The notes beneath the pieces were generated by a model, which was not told where the DNA came from, did no database searches, and saw only the letters and a list, made by a program, of their open reading frames with translations. The translations under genes were made by a program, and so were the position numbers. This document shows, piece by piece, positions 26,196 through 36,119 of a stretch of DNA of 64,000 nucleotides; position 1 is the stretch's first letter; every line of letters begins with the position of its first letter. Origin of the DNA: JAJFHI01 sp050633705 (GTDB lineage Bacteria; Pseudomonadota; Alphaproteobacteria; Rhizobiales; Hyphomicrobiaceae); the NCBI GenBank assembly GCA_050633705.1, contig JBOEGZ010000005.1:244208-308207 (forward strand), read 5' to 3'.

Positions 26196-28079
26196 TTAGA
26201 ATTGCGCGTTTCGCTGACCCTGAATAAGATCCCAGGCGATATTCAATTGCTTGGTTCGTGCTTCTCTAATTTCGCGATCTTGATGATCTCGGGCCATATC
26301 CGGGTGCCAACTCATACGAAGACCATCAACAATCTTTTTAAGCGCAGCATCTGTGACGTCGGCATTAACGCCCAAAACTGCGTAAGCTTCGCCAGGCGTC
26401 TGCGGAACAGCTACACCGCCACCTTGTGCGCCTGATGACCCATGTGATTGGGCAGCGCTATCTGCAATCCTGCGAATGCGTTCAAGCTCGACTGTCAAAC
26501 GGCGCATGGTCGCTTCAGCACGGCTTGGCGTTGCTGATCCATCGGCAATCGTTGCCCGCAACACGGATTGGCGTTGGCGCAGTATTTTCAGTTCACCTGT
26601 GAGAACATCGCGCAATTGCGTGGCTGGACCCAGAGCCGAAACAGCCTCCTCACTATAACGTAGACCAACATCAACGACATTCAACCCGGATTGATATTGA
26701 ACATCGCGTTGCGAATATCGCGCATCCGAGCGCGTGCGACCATGGCTCGATGACGCGGAACGTGCATCACCAAAACCGGCGCCATGCGTGCCATGAGTGT
26801 TGTCAAAGCCGCCATTATTCGATCCCGGTGGAGCTTGATACTGGCGACGGTTTTGTGCGTTTCGCGGCGTGTGAGGTTCGTGCGATTTATGGCGACCGGC
26901 CCGTTGTGTTGCAAACCATGCTTGGCGCGCCTCAGCTCCACTGGCGAAAACTTTTGCTTTCGCTTGGCCAAATGAATTTGATGCTACGTTACAAAACGTC
27001 CTAAAAGCATTGCCTGTTGAATTCACACTGTGGCCAGTCAAAGCAGCCCATGTACTTTTACTTTGACCTGGCTGCCACTGCCTATCGCCAATGGATCTAC
27101 TGCAAGTTGCGTGATCAGCTTGATCAACACGAACACCGGGTATCGGTGCATCCGACATGCTGGTGGTAAACGCCTGGCGTGCATGACCACCAGGTCCCAG
27201 ACCCAGTGCAAATCGATGACGACCAATGGCCCCGAACGCTGACGGCAAATGACGCCGAAAGCTATAACCTCCGACCAAAATAAGAGATGCAAGAACGCCA
27301 GCGAACATGACATATCCCATGAACGCAGTTCCAGGACCTTCAACGGATGATGTCGTAAGTGTATGGTTGGAATTTACAGTCGTATTCCACGCCGACATTT
27401 TTTTGTGACCAACCGCGTTGACGTCTATTTCGTCGGCGCGATCATTTTTCGCATAAGCAAACGCCGTATCGTCGATCGCAGCGTCGGGACGATTGACAGC
27501 AACTTGATGAATCTCAGCTTGTCGTGTGTCGTTTGTATAGGAATCGACAGAGGTCGAGTCCGGTGAAACAACGATTGTTCCAGTTGTCGACGGCAACACA
27601 AAACGAGCGCCAATTTCGCCAACAGGGGCGTATCCTTTTGGCAGGGTGACACGCGCGCGGTCTGGGCCACTTTGCCAGGGAAGCTTTTCACTGCCGCGGC
27701 GACGCGCCATCAAGATCATATTGAGTTGGCCGCCAGCGAGCATCGGTGCACTTTCGTGAAACTCACCCATCCCAGCCGCAACGTCGACCCACGATACGCG
27801 ATGCCCGGCGCAAGACATTTCGAATTGGTGCACCATAACAGTTCGGCAATCGTGCCCATCAGCTTCGACACAGGCCGTGTAAGGTCGCTGATCACGAGGG
27901 CCAAGAATTGCGTAACTGATGGGTTCTGAAGATTGCGTCAATCTCAAAGTGTCACCGTCTACGGTGCACTGATAAGGCATCACAAGGCGTTCTTTTGCGC
28001 TCACCGAAACGGTCGCGACAAAAAAGGTCACAACAATGAGCAGTATTCGACCGAGTAACCAATGACTCCAAGCACGCAC
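26196..28079 (-). CDS. Membrane protein with signal anchor, extracytoplasmic region and C-terminal J domain
   Basis: A 627-residue protein from GTG 28079 (GGGGGGA six bases ahead). An N-terminal hydrophobic segment (about 8-28) leads to a 230-residue domain with several cysteines, likely outside the membrane, containing an invasion-associated-like segment (GPRDQRPYTACVEADGHDCRTVMVHQFEMSC). A second transmembrane helix (about 255-275, GYVMFAGVLASLILVGGY) returns the chain inside. A low-complexity stretch follows, and the last 65 residues are a J domain with the HPD tripeptide (SWHPDMARDH), which stimulates DnaK/Hsp70. Type III J-proteins of this sort recruit Hsp70 to a site. Client unknown. 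Confidence 0.8.
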   Translation of the reverse strand: MRAWSHWLLGRILLIVVTFFVATVSVSAKERLVMPYQCTVDGDTLRLTQSSEPISYAILGPRDQRPYTACVEADGHDCRTVMVHQFEMSCAGHRVSWVDVAAGMGEFHESAPMLAGGQLNMILMARRRGSEKLPWQSGPDRARVTLPKGYAPVGEIGARFVLPSTTGTIVVSPDSTSVDSYTNDTRQAEIHQVAVNRPDAAIDDTAFAYAKNDRADEIDVNAVGHKKMSAWNTTVNSNHTLTTSSVEGPGTAFMGYVMFAGVLASLILVGGYSFRRHLPSAFGAIGRHRFALGLGPGGHARQAFTTSMSDAPIPGVRVDQADHATCSRSIGDRQWQPGQSKSTWAALTGHSVNSTGNAFRTFCNVASNSFGQAKAKVFASGAEARQAWFATQRAGRHKSHEPHTPRNAQNRRQYQAPPGSNNGGFDNTHGTHGAGFGDARSASSSHGRTRSDARYSQRDVQYQSGLNVVDVGLRYSEEAVSALGPATQLRDVLTGELKILRQRQSVLRATIADGSATPSRAEATMRRLTVELERIRRIADSAAQSHGSSGAQGGGVAVPQTPGEAYAVLGVNADVTDAALKKIVDGLRMSWHPDMARDHQDREIREARTKQLNIAWDLIQGQRNAQF

Positions 28080-28633
28080 CTTTAGTCCCCCCACAATGCG
28101 CTACACACCCCTTTGATACGATTTGTATCAAAGCAAGCATGGCACGACTGTGGCAGGAACAGCGCGATTGTCCAAATTTGAACAAAAAACATCGAACGAC
28201 CTGGGGACAACTTGTCGACGCCCTCACCCCTTTGCGAATCGCACCAAGTCGACCGGTGTTCCATTCCCTATGATCGAAATAAAATCCCTGCTCAATTGTC
28301 GGGCCTCACAACAGCTTTTCACACCATTGAGTATAAAAAGACCTGCCGCCGCTGGCATTTACGCCGCCGCCCGCGCCAAACATCAAAATCTGAGGGGCCC
28401 GCCTGCAGCGCTCAGAGGCGAAAATTTACCATCTTCTCATCTGCCAAGCTTGATCTCATGCCTGCATAAAACGATATGCGACCACCGCCAAATTAACGGA
28501 CCAAAGCGCATCTAGATTCGACAAAACGAGGGTAAGCAACCTAGAACATAAGAATACTTGTAATCGGGTCGGGTCCGTCTTCCAGGCGCAAATAAGAACA
28601 TGCAGCGTCGGGTTTCGGGAGGAGTAATTAGAT
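28080..28633. other. Intergenic region between J-domain gene and DUF3754 gene
   Basis: 554 bases between divergent genes. Several frames are open but none has a ribosome site with a recognisable product. The last 20 bases carry GGGAGGAG before ATG 28634. Nothing else identified. Confidence 0.4.
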
Positions 28634-30247
28634 ATGTCGCCAACTGATGTTATGGCACGAACTGCCTATCCAGTCGGAACAAAACCAGCACCATCATCTC
28701 ATCAAGATAACACCGCAGCTTCCTCTGACGCTGCGCAGCGTTTTGAAGATGCAATGTCGAGTTCGCAAGACGCCGGACCAGGCCAGGCCAATCACGCCGA
28801 CGCATCCGCGACACCGCCCGAAAGTGAAATCGTGGAACTACACCCACCTGCTCCCGGCGATATCGATATTATGTCTTTAGACGGCTTGAACCGGCGCGAA
28901 AAATTTATACCCGTCACACGCTTTGCATTGATGGAGCGCCTGACACAACCGCAGGCTTGGCCGGCTGGAGATGCTTCTGCTGCACGTCGCTTCTTTACCT
29001 ATATCGATTACTGGCGCCACCAACGGTATAACGTTCGCTTGCTTGATCTCGAACAGACTTATGAAGCGTTCAGTCCAGACAGTGATTTTCTGCTCACACG
29101 AAAGTACACACCTGAAGAACGCGCAACGATGCAACAGCGCATGATCGCTGGCATGTCTAAAATCCTTGAACAAGCCAATTACGAGTCGATTGATCCGAGC
29201 CGCGTGGAAATCATTCTGACAAAAGAAAGCCACTATGGCCTTGACCTGCATGTCGACTTTTCAGTTTTTGATGAATGTCTCATTTTTTACCGCGGAGCGT
29301 CGACAACAACGGATCAACGTCGCCGTTGGCGAAAGTTCTACAGAAAAGAAGAGTTTGAAGTTCCTGTTTTTCAACGCTTGTTCTTGTTGTTTAAACTCAA
29401 GCCATTTGAACAACGTGTGCAAGACGAAATGTCAAAGCACAACCTGACGCGTGAGGAAGCCACGAAGAAGGTGAATAAAATTCGTCGCCTGCTTCCCAAA
29501 GAAGTCAAAGAACAAAATATCTATATGAAGCTGTTTAAGAACATTCCACGCAGCGACATCGAGATGGTCTTTCCCAACACGGTCGTGAAATTTCGATTGT
29601 TTGACAAGATTAAGCTTGGCGTTACGTCCGCTGGTGGATTGGGTATGAGCATTGCAGGCGGCCTGGGCAAACTGGCTCTAATTCTGACAAACCCCATTCT
29701 TGCACTTGGTGCACTTGGTGGAATCATCGCCGTTATCTTCCGCCAAATCATGAGCTTTTTTAATCAGAAGCAACGCTACATGGTGACCATGGCGCAAAAC
29801 CTCTATTTCCACTCATTGGCAGACAACCGGGGCGTCATGATTACTCTTGCCGATCGCGCCGCCGAAGAAGACATTAAGGAAGAGATCTTACTCTATTCTG
29901 TGCTGAGCAAAGAGCCAGCAAGACGATCCGATATAAAGGCTATCGACACAGCCATCGAGCGCTATCTCAAATCTCAATTCGGTGTTGACGTTGATTTTGA
30001 TGTACATGACGCACTCGGACGTCTCATCAAGGACGGTGTCGTAACGGAAACTGAAGATGGTGTCCTGCATACTTTGCCACCGATCGCGGCGGCCGAGCAC
30101 ATCGACAACAAGTGGGACTTGCTGCTCGACGAACTTCCCGACCAGCCCGTCATTGCCGAAGGACTTGAGTTTGAAGGAATTCCGCAATTGCGCGATACAA
30201 ACCTCAACGCTGACGGAAAAAACACAGGCGAAGGCTTCATTGCGTGA
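28634..30247 (+). CDS. DUF3754 (TMEM143-like) membrane protein
   Basis: A 537-residue protein. After a 70-residue Ala/Ser/Pro-rich lead, the segment REKFIPVTRFALMERLT and the core MKLFKNIPRSDIEMVFPNTVVKFRLFDKIKLG match DUF3754, the bacterial relatives of mitochondrial TMEM143. Two hydrophobic helices (about 335-378, GGLGMSIAGGLGKLALIL and LALGALGGIIAVIFRQI) anchor it; then NQKQRYMVTMAQNLYFHSLADNRGVM and a C-terminal region with a winged-helix look (IKEEILLYSVLSK...YLKSQFGVDVDFD). ATG 28634 has an excellent ribosome site. Its stop overlaps the prmA start by GTGA, so translation of the two is coupled. Function unknown. Confidence 0.82.
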   Translation: MSPTDVMARTAYPVGTKPAPSSHQDNTAASSDAAQRFEDAMSSSQDAGPGQANHADASATPPESEIVELHPPAPGDIDIMSLDGLNRREKFIPVTRFALMERLTQPQAWPAGDASAARRFFTYIDYWRHQRYNVRLLDLEQTYEAFSPDSDFLLTRKYTPEERATMQQRMIAGMSKILEQANYESIDPSRVEIILTKESHYGLDLHVDFSVFDECLIFYRGASTTTDQRRRWRKFYRKEEFEVPVFQRLFLLFKLKPFEQRVQDEMSKHNLTREEATKKVNKIRRLLPKEVKEQNIYMKLFKNIPRSDIEMVFPNTVVKFRLFDKIKLGVTSAGGLGMSIAGGLGKLALILTNPILALGALGGIIAVIFRQIMSFFNQKQRYMVTMAQNLYFHSLADNRGVMITLADRAAEEDIKEEILLYSVLSKEPARRSDIKAIDTAIERYLKSQFGVDVDFDVHDALGRLIKDGVVTETEDGVLHTLPPIAAAEHIDNKWDLLLDELPDQPVIAEGLEFEGIPQLRDTNLNADGKNTGEGFIA

Positions 30248-31158
30248 CAGTCAATAACACGACGCAAACGCCCCCCGTCACCATTTCGCTGGTTTTCGAT
30301 GATCGAGGTTTCGCACGTCAAGTGGCAAGCACGCTGCAAGAGCTGATGTTGCCGACACCCGACGCCCTGACGCTCTTTGAAAATGGGCCGCACTCATGGC
30401 GCATTGATGCGTATTATACCGACACACCAAACATCGATACCCTACACAAAGCACTCAGCGAGACAGTTGGCCGGTCAATACCAGCTTTTGAAGTCGCTGA
30501 CACTCCTGACGAGAATTGGGTGGCGTTATCGCAAGCCGCTTTACCCGCTGTTGCTGCCGGCCGTTTTACAATTTATGGCAGTCATGATCGCCATCGCGTC
30601 GCCCGTGGCCCCAACAGCATCCTCATTGATGCAGGCGAAGCATTTGGCACCGCGCATCACCCCACCACGTTAGGTTGCTTGCGCGCCATCGATCGCCAAG
30701 TTCGGCGCCACACGAGGAATGCATCTGCTTTTCAAAACTGTTTTGATCTTGGATGCGGTTCCGGTGTTTTGACGATAGCCCTTGCCCGTGTTCTTCCAGA
30801 TGCCACGTTCGTCGCTAGCGACCTTGATCAACAATCGGTGGTCGTTGCAGCACAGAATATGCGTGCCAACGGGTCCCATCGCCAGATCAGTCCTATCGTT
30901 GCAGCCGGCACCGCACATCCCTTAGTGACCAAACGCGCTCCATTCGATCTCATCGTTGCAAATATTCTGGCCGGACCGTTGCTGGAACTGGCTCCGGATA
31001 TTCGCCGTGTGGTTCGACGCCAAGGAACGTTGATCCTCTCCGGTTTGCTTGTTGCGCAAGCTCCAGCAGTTATTGCCAAGTACCGTGCTCACGACTTCCA
31101 TCTTGTCGAACACGAACGCATTGATGGCTGGTCAACGCTAACATTGCGAAACCGCTAA
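30244..31158 (+). CDS. prmA: Ribosomal protein L11 methyltransferase
   Basis: Methylates amino groups of ribosomal protein L11 using S-adenosylmethionine. The 304-residue chain shows the class I methyltransferase motif DLGCGSGVLTIALARV (about 167-182), the acidic SDLDQQSV end of strand 2, and VANILAGPLLELAPDI, the NxLxxPL substrate motif of PrmA. A small N-terminal substrate-recognition domain precedes them. GTG 30244 overlaps the TGA of the DUF3754 gene. Confidence 0.93.
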   Translation: MTVNNTTQTPPVTISLVFDDRGFARQVASTLQELMLPTPDALTLFENGPHSWRIDAYYTDTPNIDTLHKALSETVGRSIPAFEVADTPDENWVALSQAALPAVAAGRFTIYGSHDRHRVARGPNSILIDAGEAFGTAHHPTTLGCLRAIDRQVRRHTRNASAFQNCFDLGCGSGVLTIALARVLPDATFVASDLDQQSVVVAAQNMRANGSHRQISPIVAAGTAHPLVTKRAPFDLIVANILAGPLLELAPDIRRVVRRQGTLILSGLLVAQAPAVIAKYRAHDFHLVEHERIDGWSTLTLRNR

Positions 31159-31183
31159 ACACCGAAGCCATGCGATGAACAAA

Positions 31184-31222
31184 AAAATGACGGTGCAGGA
31201 TTTCATCCCACACCGCCATTTT
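31184..31222 (+). terminator. Probable terminator after prmA
   Basis: AAAATGACGGTG (31184-31195) pairs with CACCGCCATTTT (31211-31222) with one A-C mismatch; an inner GGAT/ATCC extends the hairpin. It ends in TTTT 26 to 64 bases after the prmA stop. Confidence 0.6.
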
Positions 31223-31564
31223 GCTCATCTTCATCTCAACATTGAGAGTATCGTAACTCTGTCACGCTGCACTTTTGCACATGTCATGACATAAACCTTG
31301 CATCTTCATACGAGGCTTACGACTTTATGGGTAGGCACATGGTAGCAAGGCTGCAATGCTATTTATGCATAGGCTTTTTCTTGTATTATCAGTTAGTTAA
31401 ATATTCTCTCTTGACCATTCTGTGATCTGAAGGGGCTTATGCATTGGGTTTTGTCAAACAATTTAATTTTTTTAATCCGCAATCGCGCGCAGTAGAGCTT
31501 CGTGCTTAAACACCCAAAGGCTCGCCAATCGAAGGCAAACCGGCACCAACACCGACGAGATTCC
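31223..31564. other. Intergenic region before the aminopeptidase gene
   Basis: 342 bases, AT-rich compared with the genes. CTTGAC at 31410-31415 could be a -35 element for the next gene, but no good -10 is spaced 17 bases away. A 32-codon hydrophobic frame at 31327-31425 was judged too weak to call. Confidence 0.35.
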
Positions 31565-33376
31565 ATGTACCAAAGCTTTGACACAAATCCCCAACCTGAC
31601 CTGGCGCGCGAGCGGGTCGCGCGTCTCAGAACACTTCTGACCGGAGCCAAAGTCGAAGCATTTCTCATACCACGAGCCGACGAACATCAAGGTGAATACG
31701 TTCCGCCAAGCGCCGAACGTCTGCATTGGCTGACGGGATTTTCCGGCTCGGCGGGAACTGCAATTGTTGCAGCTCGTAAGGCGGCGGTTTTGGTCGATGG
31801 ACGCTACACAGTTCAAGTGCGCAGCGAAGTTAACACGAAAATTTTTGACCTCCCCGCATTCGCTCCTCATGCACTTGCCACTTGGATCAAAGAAAACTTG
31901 TCACCGGGTGATAAGGTCGGCTTCGACCCTTGGCTTCATACCGTTCGCGAAATTGAAACACTGACGCGAGCGCTGGCCGACGGCGACATTCGTCTTAAGC
32001 CGGTGACACGAAATCTCGTCGACAAATCCTGGGGGCGCGACCGCCCCAAACCACCTCTTGCCCCAATCAGTCTTCAACCGATGAAATTTGCAGGGCAATC
32101 GACTGCAAAAAAGCTGGAGCGGCTTCAGGGCGTGTTAAAAAGCAGTGGTCAATCTGCAATTATCCTAACGCTTCCCGACTCCATTGCATGGCTTTTTAAT
32201 ATTCGCGGCGCAGATATCGGGCACAATCCTGTGCCGCTGTCTTTTGCGATTGTCCCGGCATCCGGCAAAGCGCGGTTTTTTGTTGCGCCAGAAAAACTTT
32301 CGGACGAAGTCAAAACGCATCTTAAATCTGTCGCCCGTGTTTTTCCTCCCGACGCCTTGCAGACGCAGGTGAAGGAATTGAAAAAGGCAAGAAAACCGGT
32401 GCGGCTCGACCCGGCGACGGCCGCATGGTGGTTTTTGCGCACGCTGACCGATAAAAACACCTCCCGCCAGCCCGACCCTTGCCTTGCGATGAAGGCCATA
32501 AAAAACACCGCTGAAATCAAAGGAGCTCGCACGGCTCATATTCGCGACGGTATCGCGATGGTTGAGTTTCTCCATTGGGTTGATGCAAACGCAGTACGTG
32601 GCACCGTCGATGAAATTTCAGCGGTTGAAAAACTCGAAGCGTGTCGACGTGCGACAGGCGCATTGCGCGACATCAGCTTTGATACAATTTCTGGCAGCGG
32701 CCCGAACGGTGCGATCGTTCACTATCGGGTGAGCACCACAACCAACCGCAAACTGCGTCGTGGCGACCTCTACCTCGTGGACTCTGGCGGCCAATATCAA
32801 GACGGCACAACAGACATCACACGAACTGTCGCCATCGGCAAACCAACTGACGAAATGCGCGACCGCTTTACCCGCGTTCTCAAAGGCCACATTGCCATTG
32901 CCACGGCACGTTTTCCTGTCGGCACACGTGGTGTTGACCTCGATCCATTTGCACGACGGGCGTTATGGGATGTTGGCCTCGATTATGGTCATGGAACCGG
33001 ACACGGCATTGGCAGTTATTTGTCTGTTCATGAAGGCCCACAGTCAATTTCAAGGACCGGTGTTGTCGCATTGGAAGCTGGGATGTTGTGTTCGAACGAG
33101 CCTGGCTATTACAAGGAGGGGGCGTATGGAATCCGGATTGAAAATGTCGTGCTGGTGACGCCAGCTAATAAGCCTGAAGACGGCGACAAACCAATGCTGG
33201 AATTTGAAACACTGACATTGGCGCCCATCGATCGCAAACTAATCGACAAAAAACTTTTGACGACCGAAGAACGTGAATGGATCAATACTTATCATGCCTT
33301 CGTCGCCAAGACGTTGGCACCAAGTCTCAATGTTGAAACCTCGAAATGGTTAGCAAGCGCGACCAAGCCGCTGTGA
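31565..33376 (+). CDS. M24-family Xaa-Pro aminopeptidase (long, multi-domain form)
   Basis: Releases N-terminal residues preceding proline. The 603-residue chain has two creatinase-like N-terminal domains (about 10-300) and a pita-bread metallopeptidase domain with the five metal ligands: the two Asp in LVDSGGQYQDGTTDITRT, His in GHGTGHGIG, Glu in CSNEPGYY and Glu in GIRIENV. A post-catalytic extension (LAPIDRKLIDKKLLT...WINTYHAFVAKTLAP) is typical of the long eukaryote-like APP1 form. The frame is open from 31502; ATG 31565 (MYQSFDTNP) fits the family start. It sits behind prmA as in many Rhizobiales. Confidence 0.92.
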   Translation: MYQSFDTNPQPDLARERVARLRTLLTGAKVEAFLIPRADEHQGEYVPPSAERLHWLTGFSGSAGTAIVAARKAAVLVDGRYTVQVRSEVNTKIFDLPAFAPHALATWIKENLSPGDKVGFDPWLHTVREIETLTRALADGDIRLKPVTRNLVDKSWGRDRPKPPLAPISLQPMKFAGQSTAKKLERLQGVLKSSGQSAIILTLPDSIAWLFNIRGADIGHNPVPLSFAIVPASGKARFFVAPEKLSDEVKTHLKSVARVFPPDALQTQVKELKKARKPVRLDPATAAWWFLRTLTDKNTSRQPDPCLAMKAIKNTAEIKGARTAHIRDGIAMVEFLHWVDANAVRGTVDEISAVEKLEACRRATGALRDISFDTISGSGPNGAIVHYRVSTTTNRKLRRGDLYLVDSGGQYQDGTTDITRTVAIGKPTDEMRDRFTRVLKGHIAIATARFPVGTRGVDLDPFARRALWDVGLDYGHGTGHGIGSYLSVHEGPQSISRTGVVALEAGMLCSNEPGYYKEGAYGIRIENVVLVTPANKPEDGDKPMLEFETLTLAPIDRKLIDKKLLTTEEREWINTYHAFVAKTLAPSLNVETSKWLASATKPL

Positions 33377-33496
33377 CATTTCCATCCAGCAAAACACCAA
33401 TTTGTATCAACGATCACTCACCATAAAACTCGCTGCAGCCCGGCTCAACGGGCAAAGCGACGCCGATGCTGCAAATCAAAATTGCACGTCGTCTTC

Positions 33497-35902
33497 TCAA
33501 GACCCCGGCTGTTCACCGGTGCGCGTCAATTCATGCCAGTCGGCTTCGCTTAACACCGTGACGCCGAGTTTTTCTGCTTTGACTAACTTAGAACCTGCCT
33601 CTTCTCCAGCAACGACATAATCGGTCTTTTTGGAAACAGAACCTGAGACCTTTGCCCCCATTCGTTCAGCCTGAGCCTTGGCCTCCGACCGTCCCATCGT
33701 TTGCAGCGTCCCAGTAAAAACCACCGTTTTACCTGCGATCTTGCTACCGGCAACGGGCGTTGCCATCTCAACATCTTCGATCGTCAACTGTGCCAACAGA
33801 TCATTGATAATTTCTTGGTTGTGCGGCTCGTTGACGAATTCAACCAAAGCCTGGGTCACAGCCGGGCCAATACCATCCAGATTTTCTATCTCGAAATAAG
33901 CCTCACCTGGGAACTGCTCTTTCGCCCTTTCAACAACACGAACAAGATCACGAGCACTGCCATCAAAAGAATCAGACAGCGCTTTTGCGGCTTTCTTAGG
34001 CGCAATTTTTAGGGCCACAAGTCGCTCTTCAAGTGGCGTCGTCAGCAGATCATCCGTTGTCAGAGATGGTGCCGCAATGACAATTTTTTTAATAGCAGCT
34101 TCGGCAGTTTTCTCACCCAGATTCGGAATTGCCATGACCTTGCGGTAATCCGGACCAGGCGCAACAGCGGCTGCATCTCGCACCGCCTTATAAAACGTTG
34201 ACCAGCTCACATAAGCTTTCGCCAAGTCTCTTGCCGTCCCTTGCCCGACATGGCGAATTCCTAGCGCATACAAAAATCGGTCGAGTGAGATGGAACGGCG
34301 TTGTTCAATCGCGGCAAATAGCTTTTGCGCTGATTTTTCGCCGAAGCCTTCTTCGTCTTTTAACTGACGATCACTCACGTCATCTCGCTCAGAGAATGTA
34401 AAAATATCGGCAGGTTTCGTTATGCGCCCGTCGTCGTAAAAAGCATCAATCTGCTTTTCGCCCAATCCTTCAATGTCGAAAGCGTTGCGCGACACAAAAT
34501 GTATAAGGCGCTCCTTTGCTTGCGCCGGACAAATCAAGCCGCCCGTACAACGACGCACGACGTCGACATCGCCGGTTTTTTCATCAACCTCACGCACAGC
34601 ATGACTTGAACACGCCGGGCAAAGCTCAGGGAAGACAAACGGTTTTGAATTTTTCCGACGCTTCTCCTTTATAATTTTAACAACCTGCGGGATGACATCA
34701 CCAGCGCGCTGAACAACAACCGCGTCGCCAACACGAATGTCCTTGCGCACAATTTCATCTTCGTTGTGTAGCGTCGCATTGGAGACAACGACACCGCCAA
34801 CTGTCACTGGCTCCAATTTCGCAACCGGAGTTAACGCGCCCGTGCGCCCGACTTGAATTTCGATATCGCGAAGAATAGTCATCGCCTGTTCGGCCGGAAA
34901 TTTGTGCGCAATGGCCCATCTTGGACTGCGTGACTTGAAACCAAGCCGGCTCTGATAATCGAGACGGTTTACTTTGTAGACGACGCCATCAATGTCGTAG
35001 CCAAGTGTGGCACGGTCTTCATAAATCTTATTGTAGTGCACCAACATTTCTTCGACGCCAAAACACAATTCGGTCAGCGGATTTACCGGAAGCCCCCACC
35101 GCTTAAATGCTTCTAGAACTCCCATTTGCGTATCGGCTGGCAAGTGCTCTGCATCTCCCCAAGCATAAGCAAATAGGCGCAATGGGCGTTTGCTGGTGAT
35201 GCTGGCATCAAGTTGGCGCAAAGAACCCGCCGCCGCATTGCGTGGGTTGGCAAACTCTTTCAATCCCTCACCGACCTGCTGGGCATTGAACGCAGCAAAA
35301 TCTTTGTCACTGATATAAATTTCACCACGAATATCAATTCGTTCCGGCAAATTTTTGCCGCTGAGTTTGTTCGGAACATCGCCAATGGTTGCGACATTGC
35401 GCGTCACGTCCTCGCCAACTTGGCCATCGCCACGCGTTGCCGCCTGCACAAACACACCATTCTCATAGGTCAGAGAAATCGAGACACCATCAATTTTGGG
35501 CTCGGCGGTAAACGCCAATTCATCGTTTGCGTTCAACTTTAGAAACTTTGCCACCCGAGCTTGGAAATCACCGACATCGTTGTCATTGAAGGCATTGCCA
35601 AGCGATAGCATCGCCACGCGATGTTTAACTTTTTGAAAGCCCTCTGCCGGAGCTGCCCCAATCCGTCGCGACGGGCTGTCCTTGCGCACAAAATCTGGAA
35701 ACCGCTCTTCTATCGCGGCATTGCGGGCGCGAAGTTGGTCGTATTGCTGATCACTAATCTCAGGCGCGTCCTCTTGATAGTAACGCGCGTCATGATAGTG
35801 CATTTCCCGAGCGAGACGTTTCAGCTCCCGCTTGGCTGCCGCTTTGCTAAGAGCCCCGACTTCGGTCGAGCTGTCACTGTCTTGTTTGTTTTTGCCAGCC
35901 AT
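33497..35902 (-). CDS. ligA: NAD+-dependent DNA ligase
   Basis: Seals nicks between Okazaki fragments using NAD+. Order of domains: Ia NAD-binding helix (HYHDARYYQEDAPEISDQQYDQL), adenylation domain with the catalytic Lys in AEPKIDG (about 135), OB fold (RVGDAVVVQRAGDVIPQVV), four-cysteine zinc finger (CPAC...CTGGLICPAQ), helix-hairpin-helix repeats and a C-terminal BRCT domain (about 715-795, GSKIAGKTVVFTGTLQTMGRSEAKA). At 801 residues it is longer than the usual 670-720. ATG 35902 has only a weak ribosome site. Last gene of the dcw-linked run. Confidence 0.97.
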   Translation of the reverse strand: MAGKNKQDSDSSTEVGALSKAAAKRELKRLAREMHYHDARYYQEDAPEISDQQYDQLRARNAAIEERFPDFVRKDSPSRRIGAAPAEGFQKVKHRVAMLSLGNAFNDNDVGDFQARVAKFLKLNANDELAFTAEPKIDGVSISLTYENGVFVQAATRGDGQVGEDVTRNVATIGDVPNKLSGKNLPERIDIRGEIYISDKDFAAFNAQQVGEGLKEFANPRNAAAGSLRQLDASITSKRPLRLFAYAWGDAEHLPADTQMGVLEAFKRWGLPVNPLTELCFGVEEMLVHYNKIYEDRATLGYDIDGVVYKVNRLDYQSRLGFKSRSPRWAIAHKFPAEQAMTILRDIEIQVGRTGALTPVAKLEPVTVGGVVVSNATLHNEDEIVRKDIRVGDAVVVQRAGDVIPQVVKIIKEKRRKNSKPFVFPELCPACSSHAVREVDEKTGDVDVVRRCTGGLICPAQAKERLIHFVSRNAFDIEGLGEKQIDAFYDDGRITKPADIFTFSERDDVSDRQLKDEEGFGEKSAQKLFAAIEQRRSISLDRFLYALGIRHVGQGTARDLAKAYVSWSTFYKAVRDAAAVAPGPDYRKVMAIPNLGEKTAEAAIKKIVIAAPSLTTDDLLTTPLEERLVALKIAPKKAAKALSDSFDGSARDLVRVVERAKEQFPGEAYFEIENLDGIGPAVTQALVEFVNEPHNQEIINDLLAQLTIEDVEMATPVAGSKIAGKTVVFTGTLQTMGRSEAKAQAERMGAKVSGSVSKKTDYVVAGEEAGSKLVKAEKLGVTVLSEADWHELTRTGEQPGS

Positions 35903-36025
35903 CTTCGCCGTGACGTCCAGGTCCGCTCAAAAATCCCAGGATCTAAACCCGGGTGCTATTGCTCATACCCGAGGTCTCAAAAATCAACCGGGCGCGAGCA
36001 GGAAAAACCATGTTTACAGAGATAG

Positions 36026-36063
36026 CAAAAGAAAACGAGTGATCTTGTCCCCAAGATCACTCG
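36026..36063 (-). terminator. Intrinsic terminator after bamD
   Basis: Stem arms 36036-36047 and 36052-36063 (12 bp, 4-base loop), followed on the minus strand by TTTTCTTTT. It ends transcription past bamD and separates it from ligA. Confidence 0.8.
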
Positions 36064-36119
36064 CCTTAAAACTCAATTCCGTCGGCGCTTGTCCAGTCTT
36101 GACGCTGACAATGCCAGCC

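Noticed and set aside
31327..31425. 32-codon hydrophobic frame before the aminopeptidase gene
   Set aside because: GAGG is 11 bases from the ATG and nothing similar is known to me; could be chance.
35930..36010. Possible tRNA-like stretch between ligA and bamD
   Set aside because: Some short complementary words are present but no cloverleaf, TTCGA loop or acceptor stem can be formed.
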